DNA from: Cellvibrionales bacterium UBA4495
GTDB lineage: Bacteria; Pseudomonadota; Gammaproteobacteria; Pseudomonadales; Porticoccaceae
Direction of reading: 5' to 3'
Length of the DNA: 19,877 bases
NCBI GenBank assembly: GCA_002388905.1
Contig: DGNJ01000058.1
Location: 9,335 to 29,211 of the forward strand
A program made the position numbers and the translations under genes. A model generated the notes under the pieces. The model saw only the letters and a program-made list of their open reading frames with translations. It was not told where the DNA came from and did no database searches. Positions 1-7,071 of the stretch are shown one piece after another. Every line of letters starts with the position of its first letter. Positions within the stretch are counted from its first letter, which is position 1.

Positions 1-148
1 GGCCCATGTGCAGGCTGCCGGTGACATTGGGCGGGGGAATGACAATACAGTAGGGATCCCCCCGCCCGCTGGGTTTGAAATAGCCCTGCTCCTCCCAGTG
101 GCGGTAGAGAGCCTGCTCGATAGCCTGGGGATTGAAAGTTTTTTCCAT
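1..148 (-). CDS. valS: Valyl-tRNA synthetase, N-terminal part (runs off the window)
   Basis: Cytoplasmic class I aminoacyl-tRNA synthetase that charges tRNA-Val. Only the first 49 or so residues are in the window. The protein begins [20 protein letters not shown] and continues through YFKP and [16 protein letters not shown]. This is the standard ValS N-terminus, and [12 protein letters not shown] leads into the HIGH ATP-binding signature. The ATG is at 146-148 and only a weak purine-rich stretch precedes it. The gene is last in the pepA-holC-small ORF-valS run, an order known from pseudomonads. A 237-base gap containing a good candidate promoter and two hairpins separates it from the small gene upstream, so it is probably also transcribed on its own. 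Identification is firm; the rest of the enzyme cannot be checked here. Confidence 0.96.
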   Translation of the reverse strand, partial: MEKTFNPQAIEQALYRHWEEQGYFKPSGRGDPYCIVIPPPNVTGSLHMG

Positions 149-174
149 AGCGATTCTTTAGACCAATCCGGGCG

Positions 175-191
175 GCACAGCGGGGCTGTGC
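175..191 (-). promoter_or_regulatory. valS leader hairpin next to the start codon
   Basis: A perfect 7-bp stem with a 3-base loop: GCACAGC, CCC, GCTGTGC on the minus strand. It lies about 26 bases before the valS ATG and downstream of the candidate promoter, so it would be in the valS mRNA. No run of T follows it, so it is not an obvious intrinsic terminator. A role in translation or mRNA stability is inference only. Confidence 0.5.
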
Positions 192-232
192 AGCGGGTAA
201 TGCGACGACGCCTTCTATCTCACTCGGGGTCT

Positions 233-316
233 GCCCGGTGGTCGGGCAATGGGGTGGGGCGGCGCCGGAAAGGGCCGAATTATAAAGCTTCGCCTGCTAA
301 CTCTCTACCACCGGGC
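233..316. repeat. 10-bp inverted repeat spanning the valS promoter
   Basis: GCCCGGTGGT at 233-242 is exactly the reverse complement of ACCACCGGGC at 307-316. The outer arm touches the -35 element and lies upstream of the predicted start site; the inner arm is inside the leader. The inner arm can also form a small local hairpin (GCCCG, 5-base loop, CGGGC at 233-247). The two pairings are mutually exclusive in a read-through transcript from pepA-holC. The repeat is seen directly; its function is unknown. Confidence 0.45.
279..307 (-). promoter_or_regulatory. Candidate sigma-70 promoter for valS
   Basis: On the minus strand a perfect -10 TATAAT (279-284) lies 17 bases downstream of TAGAGA (302-307), a 4 of 6 match to the -35 consensus. 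The predicted start is near 272, giving a leader of about 124 bases before the valS ATG. It lies in the gap after the small acidic-protein gene. Confidence 0.6.
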
Positions 317-385
317 TGAGAGGGTTAACCTCTGGCCGCTGGATGAGCGAGGCGTGGGCGACGGGTGGGGAGAAACGGCCGCTGT

Positions 386-535
386 TCAGGGCAGGGCGAC
401 CGGGGGAGTTTCCCGGGGCTCGCAGACATCCGTGAGGATAGGGATGTCGAGGCTGTCGTCCGCTTCGTCGAAGCAATCGAGTTCGAGATCCGGGAAGATC
501 TCACGGGCGAATTGTTCGTCTGCTTGGGGGTTCAT
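386..535 (-). CDS. Small acidic protein of unknown function between holC and valS
   Basis: A 49-residue ORF with ATG at 533-535 and TGA at 386-388. The protein starts MNPQADEQFAREIFPDLELD and ends SLDIPILTDVCEPRETPPV-ALP. It is strongly acidic, with many Asp and Glu in the first 30 residues, and has no membrane segment or signal peptide. It begins 17 bases after the holC stop on the same strand, so it is very probably in the pepA-holC operon. Pseudomonads have a short uncharacterised gene at the same place between holC and valS, which supports a real gene. The IPILTDV stretch resembles the IPVLTxVV segment seen in other small proteobacterial proteins, but that is from memory. I do not know its function. 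It is short enough to be missed by ORF callers with a 60-residue cutoff. Confidence 0.68.
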   Translation of the reverse strand: MNPQADEQFAREIFPDLELDCFDEADDSLDIPILTDVCEPRETPPVALP

Positions 536-552
536 GGTGCGGTTCGCTCCGC

Positions 553-945
553 TTAATTCGACTGGCTGAGGTCATGGTAGTGCAGCGGATAGCCCCTGTC
601 GCGATAGAAACGGTAATTTTGCCGCCTGGTTAACACTATGGTGCTGTCGTCGTAGACGATTTCCACCAACCGCTCGAAGCGACTGAACCAGTCCGGGACG
701 GTGTCGGCGAGATTGATCAGCAGGCCGTAGTGTTGTCCCGGTTCGCCGTCGCAACTGACGCTGACAGCCGAAAGCGGCAGCCCCGAGCCGGCCAGTTGTC
801 GATCCGCCAGCGCCGCCCTGTGGGTGTCGTCGCTGTGGACCAGCACGTCCAGGTGCCGCCGCAACGCCTTGTCGGCCAGGCGCGGAATCAGCGACAGGGC
901 GCTTTCCAGTCGCCCCGTCACCTGGTAGAAGTGAATCCGCGTCAT
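553..945 (-). CDS. holC: DNA polymerase III subunit chi
   Basis: Encodes a 130-residue chi subunit of the replicative polymerase clamp loader. With psi, chi links the clamp loader to single-strand binding protein on the lagging strand. The protein begins MTRIHFYQVTGRLESALSLI and contains DTHRAALADRQL, LINLADTVPDWFSRFERLVEIV and the C-terminal RQNYRFYRDRGYPLHYHDL, all typical of the family. It is slightly shorter than the E. coli protein (147 residues). The ATG at 943-945 overlaps the pepA TGA in an ATGA arrangement, which fixes the start and suggests translational coupling. A longer in-frame ORF extends upstream inside pepA, but that extension is arginine- and proline-rich with no homology, so I rejected it. 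Identification is confident from sequence and from the pepA-holC-valS order. Confidence 0.93.
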   Translation of the reverse strand: MTRIHFYQVTGRLESALSLIPRLADKALRRHLDVLVHSDDTHRAALADRQLAGSGLPLSAVSVSCDGEPGQHYGLLINLADTVPDWFSRFERLVEIVYDDSTIVLTRRQNYRFYRDRGYPLHYHDLSQSN

Positions 946-2423
946 CCTCCGGCTTGGCGGCTCAGGTACTCGATAAGCAGGGGAACCGGGCGGCCGGTGG
1001 CGCCCTTCTGGGCGCCGGTGTTCCAGGCGGTGCCGGCCACGTCCAGGTGGGCCCACTGGTATTCCCTGGTGAACCGGGCAAGGAAACAGGCCGCGGTGAT
1101 ACTGCCCGCACCCTTGCCACCGATATTGGCCATATCGGCGAAATTGCTTTTCAGCTGCCGGTCGTATTCGCTCCAGATGGGCAGGCGCCAGGCCCGATCA
1201 CCGGCGGCCTCGCCGCTGGCCAGCAGGGCGTCGGCCAGGTTGTCATCGTTGCTGAAAAGGCCCGAGGCATGATTGCCTAGGGCGACCACGCAGGCGCCGG
1301 TGAGCGTAGCGATATCGATCACCGCCCGGGGTTTGTAGCGGCCCACGTAGGTGAGGGCGTCGCAGAGAATCAGCCGACCCTCGGCGTCGGTGTTGAGTAC
1401 CTCGATGGTCTGGCCGGACATGGAGGTGACCACGTCGCCCGGTTTGGTGGCCCTGCCGCTGGGCATGTTTTCCACCGCCGGCACGGCGGCGACAATATTG
1501 ACCGGCAGTTCCATCTTGGCTGCCGCCACCAGACTGCCAAAAACGCTGGCGGCACCGCACATGTCGTATTTCATCTCGTCCATGCCGGCGCCGGGCTTCA
1601 GGCTGATCCCGCCGCTATCAAAGGTTACCCCCTTGCCCACCAGAGCCACGGGTTTGTCGGTCTTGCGCGGCGCGCCTTTGTACTCCATGACGATCATGTG
1701 GGCCGGGCAGTCGGTGCCGGCTGTGACCGAAAGCAGTGAGCCCATTTTCAACTCGCGCATCTGTTTTTCGTTGAGCACCCGGGTGGTGATTTTCTTGTGC
1801 TTCGTGGCCAGGGAGCGGGCCCGCCGGGCCAGATAGCCGGGCGTGCAGATGTTGGCCGGCAGGTCGCCCAGCTCCCGGGCGTAATTTACGCCCTCGGCGA
1901 TCGCCACACCCCGGGTCAGGGCGGCATTGAGCTTTGCACTTTCGCGACCGCCACCGCTTTGCAGTTGCAGCTTCCTGAGTGCGGCCGCGTCTTCCTTGGA
2001 AGACTTGGTCTGATCGTATCGGTAGGCGGCTTCACCCAGGGCTCTTGCGATTTGTTCCGCGCACCAGGCGGTATCCCGGTCGCTGGCGACAGCGTCGTCC
2101 AGGCACAGGGCACCGGATTTGCTGGTGCCGAGGCCGGTGGCGACTTTGCCCGCCAGTTTGACGAACTCCCGGTTGTCCGGCGTTTTGTCACCGGCGCTCA
2201 CCAGCAGCAATTTGCCGGCCGCCAGACCCGCGGGTGCGTAGGCGGAAACCGTATCGCCGCTTTTCTTGAGTTCGCCGGCCTTGAGGACCCGGGTCAGGAG
2301 CCCGCCGGTGGCTTCGTCCACGGCTTTCCCGGCCTCTCCCAGGTCGCTCCTGGACGGCACCAGAAGGGCGAGGCAATCGGTTTTGACAGTGACGGGATTG
2401 AAGGATCTTGCTTTTAATTCCAT
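942..2423 (-). CDS. pepA: Leucyl aminopeptidase (M17 family)
   Basis: A 493-residue cytosolic metallo-aminopeptidase that removes N-terminal residues, preferring Leu, using two divalent metal ions. The catalytic C-terminal domain shows VGKGVTFDSGGISLKPG at about 262-278 (metal ligands K264 and D269, catalytic K276), D287, and the family signature NTDAEGRL at 344-351 (D346, E348, R350). The N-terminal 170 residues are the less conserved M17 domain. The start MELKARSFNP is preceded by a GAGGG Shine-Dalgarno sequence, and the further upstream in-frame extension has no family similarity. In E. coli PepA also binds DNA as a regulator and in Xer recombination; nothing here tests that. It heads the pepA-holC-small ORF-valS run and diverges from lptF. 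Confidence 0.97.
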   Translation of the reverse strand: MELKARSFNPVTVKTDCLALLVPSRSDLGEAGKAVDEATGGLLTRVLKAGELKKSGDTVSAYAPAGLAAGKLLLVSAGDKTPDNREFVKLAGKVATGLGTSKSGALCLDDAVASDRDTAWCAEQIARALGEAAYRYDQTKSSKEDAAALRKLQLQSGGGRESAKLNAALTRGVAIAEGVNYARELGDLPANICTPGYLARRARSLATKHKKITTRVLNEKQMRELKMGSLLSVTAGTDCPAHMIVMEYKGAPRKTDKPVALVGKGVTFDSGGISLKPGAGMDEMKYDMCGAASVFGSLVAAAKMELPVNIVAAVPAVENMPSGRATKPGDVVTSMSGQTIEVLNTDAEGRLILCDALTYVGRYKPRAVIDIATLTGACVVALGNHASGLFSNDDNLADALLASGEAAGDRAWRLPIWSEYDRQLKSNFADMANIGGKGAGSITAACFLARFTREYQWAHLDVAGTAWNTGAQKGATGRPVPLLIEYLSRQAGG

Positions 2424-2434
2424 GTTTTTCCCTC

Positions 2435-2463
2435 GAGACAAAGGCGGATTATTGCTGGATAAT
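2435..2463 (+). promoter_or_regulatory. Candidate promoter for lptFG
   Basis: GAGACA (2435-2440, 4 of 6 match to the -35) and GATAAT (2458-2463, 5 of 6 match to the -10) are separated by 17 bases. The leader would be about 130 bases. It contains an imperfect hairpin at 2555-2574 (CCAGG, bulged G, CCG, loop GAA, CGGCCTGG). The 2424-2601 gap must also hold the pepA promoter; an AATAAT on the minus strand at 2448-2453 is a weak candidate. Confidence 0.4.
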
Positions 2464-2601
2464 GGCGCGTTGTTGTGGCCACGCCGATTTTTGCATTCGG
2501 GTCCAGTGGCATAAGTTGCGCCCAGTTTAAGGCATGGCGTAGGGTTCACCAACACCAGGGCCGGAACGGCCTGGAAACCAAAGGGTATTGGTAACGGCAA
2601 C

Positions 2602-3711
2602 GTGATTATCTTCCGCTATCTTGTTCGCGAAGTATTGACCACCACTGCGGCGGTCTGTGCGGTACTGATGCTGGTCGTGGTAAGCAGCCGCTTTATAAAA
2701 TACCTGGCCGATGCCGCCGCTGGCAAACTAGATCCGGGCGTCCTGTTCGCCATTATCGGCTACCGGCTGCCGGATTTCCTGGAGCTGGTGATCCCCCTGG
2801 CGTTTTTCCTGTCGATCCTGCTCGCTTACGGCCAGCTCTATGTGGGTAGCGAGATGACGGTGCTGCGCGCCTGCGGCATGAGCGAGAAAACCCTGGTGGG
2901 CTATACATTGGTCATCGCCGTTGTGGTTTCCGCACTGGTGGGCTGGCTCAGTATCTCGGTGGGTCCGACCGGGCTTGCCAAGGCCGAGGAAATATTCAAC
3001 GCCCAGAAGCGACGGGGGGAGATCGAGGGGTTATCGCCGGGACGGTTTTATTCGCTGCGCGGGGGCCGGGGCGTGACCTATGCGGAAACTATCAGCCAGG
3101 AGGGCCGCATGGGCAATGTTTTCCTCGCCCAGGCCGATGAAAACGGTGCCGACAACAGGGGCCTGGTCATCGTCGTGGCCCGGGAAGGGTTTTCACGCCA
3201 GTCGGAAACCACGGGAGAAAATTACCTGGTTCTGCAAAACGGACAGCGAATCCAGGGTATCCCGGGTCAGCCGGACTTCCAGATTACCGATTTCGCTGAA
3301 TACGGCCAGCGGCTGGAGCCGGTCAAGCCCTGGGAGTTGCGGGCGGAAAGCGAGGCCATGTTAACCGGCCAGTTGCTTGAGTCCGATGACCCCGAGCACC
3401 GGGCGGCTGTCCAATGGCGGTTTTCCCTGCCCGTGCTGGTAATAGTGGTCGCCCTTATGGCAGTGCCGCTCAGCAAGACCAATCCCCGCCAGGGGCGCTA
3501 CGTGAAAATCCTGCCGGCGATCCTGCTGTACGTCGCGTACCTGTTGTCCCTGAACGCCGCCCGGGGGGCCGTGGAAGAGGGCAGGCTGCCTTTGTGGCCG
3601 GGGCTCTGGTGGGTGCACGGCGTATTCCTGCTGGTGGCGCTGCTGCTCATGGCCATCAGCACGGGCTGGCGCCCCTGGCGCCGACGGTTGCCTCGGGCGG
3701 AGCCGGCCTGA
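2602..3711 (+). CDS. lptF: LPS export ABC transporter permease LptF
   Basis: A 369-residue inner-membrane permease. With LptG and the LptB ATPase it extracts lipopolysaccharide from the inner membrane and passes it to LptC and LptA. The N-terminus MIIFRYLVREVL matches the E. coli LptF start (MIIIRYLVRE), which supports the GTG start at 2602 although the Shine-Dalgarno sequence is poor. Three N-terminal membrane segments (roughly 10-30, 50-80 and 100-120) are followed by a periplasmic beta-jellyroll domain (about 125-265, with YSLRGGRGVTYAETIS and FQITDFAEYGQRL) and three C-terminal segments that include VPLSKTNPRQGRYVKILPAILLY split by a loop. The TGA overlaps the lptG ATG by one base (TGATG), indicating coupling. 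Divergence from pepA is the usual gammaproteobacterial arrangement. Confidence 0.95.
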   Translation: MIIFRYLVREVLTTTAAVCAVLMLVVVSSRFIKYLADAAAGKLDPGVLFAIIGYRLPDFLELVIPLAFFLSILLAYGQLYVGSEMTVLRACGMSEKTLVGYTLVIAVVVSALVGWLSISVGPTGLAKAEEIFNAQKRRGEIEGLSPGRFYSLRGGRGVTYAETISQEGRMGNVFLAQADENGADNRGLVIVVAREGFSRQSETTGENYLVLQNGQRIQGIPGQPDFQITDFAEYGQRLEPVKPWELRAESEAMLTGQLLESDDPEHRAAVQWRFSLPVLVIVVALMAVPLSKTNPRQGRYVKILPAILLYVAYLLSLNAARGAVEEGRLPLWPGLWWVHGVFLLVALLLMAISTGWRPWRRRLPRAEPA

Positions 3712-4769
3712 TGCGCATACTGTCCCGCTATCTTTCGTCCGTCGTTGCCGGTTCCATCCTGCTGGTTTTGATGGTCATTGTTTCCATGGATGTGCTGGCG
3801 GCGGTAATCGATGGTGCCGGCGAGATCAAGGGCGACTACACCTTTGTGGAAGTGCTCAAATACGTGGGCACGACCCTGCCGGGCCGTATTTACGAGAATA
3901 TCCCCCTGTCCGCCCTGATCGGCTGCCTGATAGGGCTCGGCATTCTGGCGGGCAACAGCGAGCTGGTGGTGATGCGGGCGGCGGGCGTCTCCCTGTTGCG
4001 CATGGTTTCATTTGTACTCAGGCCGGTGCTGACCATTATTATTTTTGGCGTGCTCCTCGGGGAATTTGCCGTGCCGTACACGGATCAGCTCGCCGAGGGT
4101 CGCAAGATGCTGTTGCGCGGCGAGCAGGAGCGGATTGCCAGCGCCAGCGGCCTCTGGAACCGGGAGGGCAGCGAGTTTATCCATATCAACGTGGTGCTGC
4201 CCAATGGCAAACTCTTCGGTGTTACCCGCTATCGCTTTGACGAGGGGCGCATCGAACAGGTGAGCTTTTCCACCGAGGCCCGTTACCTTGGCGATCACTG
4301 GCTGGAGGAGGAGGGACGGGTAACCCGGTTTGTCGACGAACGTGCCGAAACGGATACATTCGTTACCCGGCGATGGAACAGCGACCTGGCACCGGATCTT
4401 TTACGGCTGGTATCCATGCCCCCTGCCTCCCTGTCCATGGCCAACCTTTACGATTACGCGGCCTTTCTGGAAGGGCAGGAGCAGGACGCCACCAATCACT
4501 GGCTGGCATTCTGGCGCAAGGCCATGCAGCCACTGACCACGATCAGCCTGGTGTTGGTGGCGGTGTCCTTTATCTTCGGCCCCCTTCGGGAGGCGACCAT
4601 GGGCTTCCGGATTTTCGCCGGTGTCATCATCGGCATTGCCTTCAATACCAGCCAGCAGTTCCTGGGACCCGCAAGCCTGGTATACGGATTCGAGCCCTTC
4701 CTGGCGGTGCTGCTGCCGGTACTGCTCTGTGCCCTGGTGGGATTGTGGCTGCTGCGTCGGGCCGCCTGA
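3711..4769 (+). CDS. lptG: LPS export ABC transporter permease LptG
   Basis: A 352-residue partner of LptF in the LptB2FG lipopolysaccharide extractor. It starts MRILSRYLSSVVAGSILLVL, with the first membrane segment at about 12-32. The YENIPLSALIGCLIGLGILAGNSELVVMRAAGVSLLRM stretch (written here in two pieces: YENIPLSALIGCLIGLG and ILAGNSELVVMRAAGVS) is typical of the family. A periplasmic domain spans roughly 125-255 and the last three membrane segments are at about 270-350, with FGPLREATMGFRIFAGVIIG. The ATG at 3711 shares one base with the lptF stop. An in-frame upstream extension lies in lptF on the wrong frame and was discarded. The gene ends 7 bases from the convergent RDD gene, leaving no room for a separate terminator. 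Confidence 0.95.
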   Translation: MRILSRYLSSVVAGSILLVLMVIVSMDVLAAVIDGAGEIKGDYTFVEVLKYVGTTLPGRIYENIPLSALIGCLIGLGILAGNSELVVMRAAGVSLLRMVSFVLRPVLTIIIFGVLLGEFAVPYTDQLAEGRKMLLRGEQERIASASGLWNREGSEFIHINVVLPNGKLFGVTRYRFDEGRIEQVSFSTEARYLGDHWLEEEGRVTRFVDERAETDTFVTRRWNSDLAPDLLRLVSMPPASLSMANLYDYAAFLEGQEQDATNHWLAFWRKAMQPLTTISLVLVAVSFIFGPLREATMGFRIFAGVIIGIAFNTSQQFLGPASLVYGFEPFLAVLLPVLLCALVGLWLLRRAA

Positions 4770-4776
4770 CGGGCTG

Positions 4777-5244
4777 TTAGGGCTTTTTGTCGGGTTTCGG
4801 CAGTACCACCACCCGGGTTTTTGTCCATCGGTCGTGCCAGGCACCGCGGGGGTCGAACCAGCTCCACAGATAACCGAGGCCGAGCACTGCCATGGACAGG
4901 GGCGCCAGCAGGCAGCGTAACCAGCATTGCCCGGGGCCGGGCGGACGTCCGTCGAGTCCTTCCAGGCGCAGCCGCCAGGATTTCATACCCAGGGTCTGGC
5001 CGCGCTTGCGCCAGCACAGCACGTAGTAGCCGGCCAGGAGCAGCCAGAGCAGGAGCCAGACGGCAATATGGAAGACCATCGGTAAGTTGACGTAATCGAG
5101 CTCATCGCGACCCATTACCCCCACTCTCAGCAAAGTGACCAGGACACCATAGGCAAAGGCAACCCCCAGCAATAACAGGCTGTCGTAGACGATGGCCATC
5201 AGCCGCCGGAGAGGGGTGGCGATAACAGGGGATTGCACGGACAT
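4777..5244 (-). CDS. RDD family inner-membrane protein
   Basis: A 155-residue RDD-domain protein. The family is named for conserved Arg and Asp residues, has three predicted membrane segments and mostly unknown function; some members have been linked to ion exchange. The first segment carries PLRRLMAIVYDSLLLLGVAF (about 11-30) with the conserved Arg and Asp. Two further segments are at about 58-78 (VFHIAVWLLLWLLLAGYYVL) and 108-128. Between them KRGQTLGMKSWRLRLEGLDG is the usual RDD cytoplasmic loop, and the tail WHDRWTKTRVVVLPK has the conserved HD and T-x-V pattern. RDD genes are often found beside lptFG and pepA in gammaproteobacteria. It converges on lptG and has a good candidate promoter just upstream. 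Substrate unknown. Confidence 0.88.
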   Translation of the reverse strand: MSVQSPVIATPLRRLMAIVYDSLLLLGVAFAYGVLVTLLRVGVMGRDELDYVNLPMVFHIAVWLLLWLLLAGYYVLCWRKRGQTLGMKSWRLRLEGLDGRPPGPGQCWLRCLLAPLSMAVLGLGYLWSWFDPRGAWHDRWTKTRVVVLPKPDKKP

Positions 5245-5277
5245 GAATGTTCGGAGCCGTTTCAGTGTGGGCGGCGC

Positions 5278-5305
5278 ATTTTAGCGCATAGGAACGGACT
5301 GTCCA
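5278..5305 (-). promoter_or_regulatory. Candidate sigma-70 promoter for the RDD gene
   Basis: On the minus strand TGGACA (5300-5305, 5 of 6 match) and TAAAAT (5278-5283, 5 of 6 match) are separated by 16 bases. The predicted start is near 5271, about 27 bases before the RDD ATG. It lies in the 81-base gap after the secreted-protein gene, so the two genes need not share a transcript. Confidence 0.6.
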
Positions 5306-5325
5306 GTTGGCGGAAAGATGGAGAA

Positions 5326-5793
5326 TCAGAACTCGTAGACGATGCCCAGCTCCAGTTCGTCCGAACTTACATGGACGTCGTAGTTGAAGCTTGACGAGAC
5401 GCTGCCCCGTCCTTCGCTGTCGGGGACCAGGGTATTGTCGCCGAAATGTTCGTCGCGTTTGCGGTTCCAGTAGCCCTTGAGGCTTCGCTGGAACAGCTTG
5501 GACACGGCACGCTTGCCGTGGATAGCGCTTTCGCTGCCCGAGTGCTCGGACAGCCACTGGTAGTTCATGGCCCGCTGGGAGGCGCTAAGGCTTGAGTCGC
5601 GCAACTGGGCGGCCCTCGCCGAGAGCTCCCGGTTGTCCAGGGTCTTGAAATGAAGGGGGCTCGGGCCCTGGCGGACATCGATTTCGGACGGAATGAAGCG
5701 CTCCTGACTCAAAGCCGGCGACGCCATGACGAGCCCGGCCAGGAAGCTCGTGGTAATCGATAGAAGGCATGGTCTGGCTTGAATCCGTTTCAT
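5326..5793 (-). CDS. Small secreted protein of unknown function with an outer-membrane-type C-terminus
   Basis: A 155-residue protein that I do not recognise. It opens with a clear Sec signal peptide: basic MKRIQARP, a hydrophobic core through LLSITTSFLAGLVMA, and a likely cut after SPALS (about residue 29-30). The middle (about 50-115) looks helical and charged (NRELSARAAQLRDSSLSASQ, SKLFQRSLKGYWNRKRDEHF). The last 25 residues look like a beta-hairpin (SVSSSFNYDVHVSS then DELELGIVYEF). Counting back from the terminal Phe, hydrophobic residues fall at positions 1, 3, 5, 7 and 9, the pattern recognised by the BAM machinery in outer-membrane barrels. The mature protein is too short for a normal barrel. 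It diverges from the polyhydroxyalkanoate-system gene and lies behind no recognisable partner. It could be a periplasmic or outer-membrane-associated protein. Confidence 0.75.
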   Translation of the reverse strand: MKRIQARPCLLSITTSFLAGLVMASPALSQERFIPSEIDVRQGPSPLHFKTLDNRELSARAAQLRDSSLSASQRAMNYQWLSEHSGSESAIHGKRAVSKLFQRSLKGYWNRKRDEHFGDNTLVPDSEGRGSVSSSFNYDVHVSSDELELGIVYEF

Positions 5794-5833
5794 TTTTTCG
5801 CTTTCCGCCCGGATAGCAACTTATACGGTTTTG

Positions 5834-5861
5834 TTTAAAATTAGCATTTTCCCGGTAGAAT
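5834..5861 (+). promoter_or_regulatory. Candidate promoter for the polyhydroxyalkanoate-system gene
   Basis: TTTAAA (5834-5839, 4 of 6 match) and TAGAAT (5856-5861, 5 of 6 match) are 16 bases apart in the unusually AT-rich divergent gap 5794-6010. The leader would be about 145 bases. On the other strand TATAAG within the same gap is a possible -10 for the secreted-protein gene, but I see no good -35 for it. Confidence 0.4.
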
Positions 5862-6010
5862 TGAGGTGCGATTTGGAAACCGCGGACGGTCTTCTGGTTC
5901 TCGTTATCGTGGAATGACGAGGCGCATCAGGGGTTTCCCGAAAACTGTTGAGAATTTGTTTAAGATTGTTAGTGTCCGGCTTTGCGAGGGCGCAACCGAC
6001 GAGAGGTCCC

Positions 6011-6289
6011 ATGAGCCAATTTCGTATCACCCGCCAACACAATCTGCCTGAGACGGAACTCAGGAACCGCGTCGAACAGCTTGCCGAGAAATTGCAGAAT
6101 AAACACGGCGGCCACTATCAGTGGGAGGGCAATCGCGTCCATTATGCCTACAAGGGCGGACTGGATGCGGTTGTCGGTTTCGATGAGCAGGAATTGCAGG
6201 TGGAAGTCAAACTGGGCCTGATGATGTCGGCTTTCAAGGGGCTTATCGAGCGCGAGGTGTCGAGCTATCTCGACGAAAATCTCGCCTGA
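6011..6289 (+). CDS. Polyhydroxyalkanoic acid system family protein
   Basis: A 92-residue protein matching the short family annotated as putative polyhydroxyalkanoic acid system protein (PHA_gran_rgn type). The family pattern is visible: an N-terminal ITRQHNLPETELRNRVEQLA helix, then QNKHGGHYQWEGNRVHYAYK, a GLDAVVGFDEQELQVEV strand pair, and the C-terminal MMSAFKGLIEREVSSYLDEN helix. No signal peptide or membrane segment. The ATG at 6011 follows a GAGAGG Shine-Dalgarno sequence; an in-frame longer ORF from 5948 has no supporting similarity. The molecular function of this family is not settled, and no pha synthase or phasin gene is in the window, so a role in storage granules is only by family name. 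It converges on tatC through a shared hairpin. Confidence 0.83.
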   Translation: MSQFRITRQHNLPETELRNRVEQLAEKLQNKHGGHYQWEGNRVHYAYKGGLDAVVGFDEQELQVEVKLGLMMSAFKGLIEREVSSYLDENLA

Positions 6290-6315
6290 CCGGCCCTGGT
6301 TCAGTGCCGGTCAGG
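6285..6315. terminator. Hairpin containing both convergent stop codons (bidirectional terminator candidate)
   Basis: A perfect 10-bp stem, CCTGACCGGC (6285-6294) and GCCGGTCAGG (6306-6315), with an 11-base loop. It contains the TGA of the polyhydroxyalkanoate-system gene (6287-6289) and the tatC stop (6311-6313 on the minus strand). On the plus strand it is followed by GGGTTTTCC, a short T run, so it should work best in that direction. Confidence 0.65.
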
Positions 6316-7069
6316 GGTTTTCCGTTCCCGGTTGCCGCGACGGCGACGTGAGCTTGCCGAAAAATACCCCGACCTCGTAGAGCAGCCACATGGGCAGGGC
6401 GAGCAGGGCCTGGGAGATTACGTCCGGGGGCGTCAACAGCATGCCCGCCACGAAACAGGAGATGATCACGTAGGGTCGCTTGTCCCCGAGCTTTGACGGG
6501 TCAACCACGCCTGTCCAGGAGAGAATGACCACGGCCACGGGAATCTCGAAGGCCAGGCCGAAGGCGAAAAACAGCTTGAGCACGAAGTTCAGGTAGCTGG
6601 TGATATCCGTCATGACGGATACGCTTTCCGGCCCGACACTGGTGAAGAAGCTGAATATAAGGGGAAAGACCACGAAGTAGGCAAAGGCCATGCCCCCATA
6701 GAAAAGAAGGACGCTGGACAGGAACAGGGGTATGGCGATGCGTTTTTCCCGGCGGTAGAGCCCGGGGGCAACGAAGGCCCAGATCTGGTAGAGCACCACG
6801 GGCATGGCCAGCATGGCGGAAACCACCAGGGTGAGTTTGAAAGGCGCAAAGAACGGCGAGGCCACGTCAGTGGCGATCATGTTGCTGTTTTCGGGCAGCA
6901 GCGCCCGCAACGGCCTGGAAGTGAACTCGTAAATGTCGTTGCTGAAATAGAACAGGCACAGAAAAATAACCCCCACCGCAAGCACGCACTTAAGGAGCCG
7001 GTCGCGCAGTTCCACCAGGTGGTCGAGGAAGGGCTGTTCCTTCTGGGCTGTGTCGGGATCGCCGGTCAT
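6311..7069 (-). CDS. tatC: Sec-independent protein translocase TatC
   Basis: A 252-residue integral membrane core of the twin-arginine translocase, which exports folded proteins. The N-terminal [15 protein letters not shown] is the conserved TatC cytoplasmic signature that helps bind the RR signal peptide. Six membrane segments can be followed, including [74 protein letters not shown] and [20 protein letters not shown] (the last loop with the conserved PPD). The length is normal (E. coli 258). The ATG lies 2 bases after the tatB stop. Last gene of the ubi-his-tat run. Confidence 0.97.
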   Translation of the reverse strand: MTGDPDTAQKEQPFLDHLVELRDRLLKCVLAVGVIFLCLFYFSNDIYEFTSRPLRALLPENSNMIATDVASPFFAPFKLTLVVSAMLAMPVVLYQIWAFVAPGLYRREKRIAIPLFLSSVLLFYGGMAFAYFVVFPLIFSFFTSVGPESVSVMTDITSYLNFVLKLFFAFGLAFEIPVAVVILSWTGVVDPSKLGDKRPYVIISCFVAGMLLTPPDVISQALLALPMWLLYEVGVFFGKLTSPSRQPGTENP

Positions 7070-7071
7070 GG

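Noticed and set aside
149..385. T-box riboswitch ahead of valS
   Set aside because: No T-box consensus (AGGGTGG-like with UGG bulge) is visible, and T-boxes are not expected in gammaproteobacteria. The hairpins are reported without a class.
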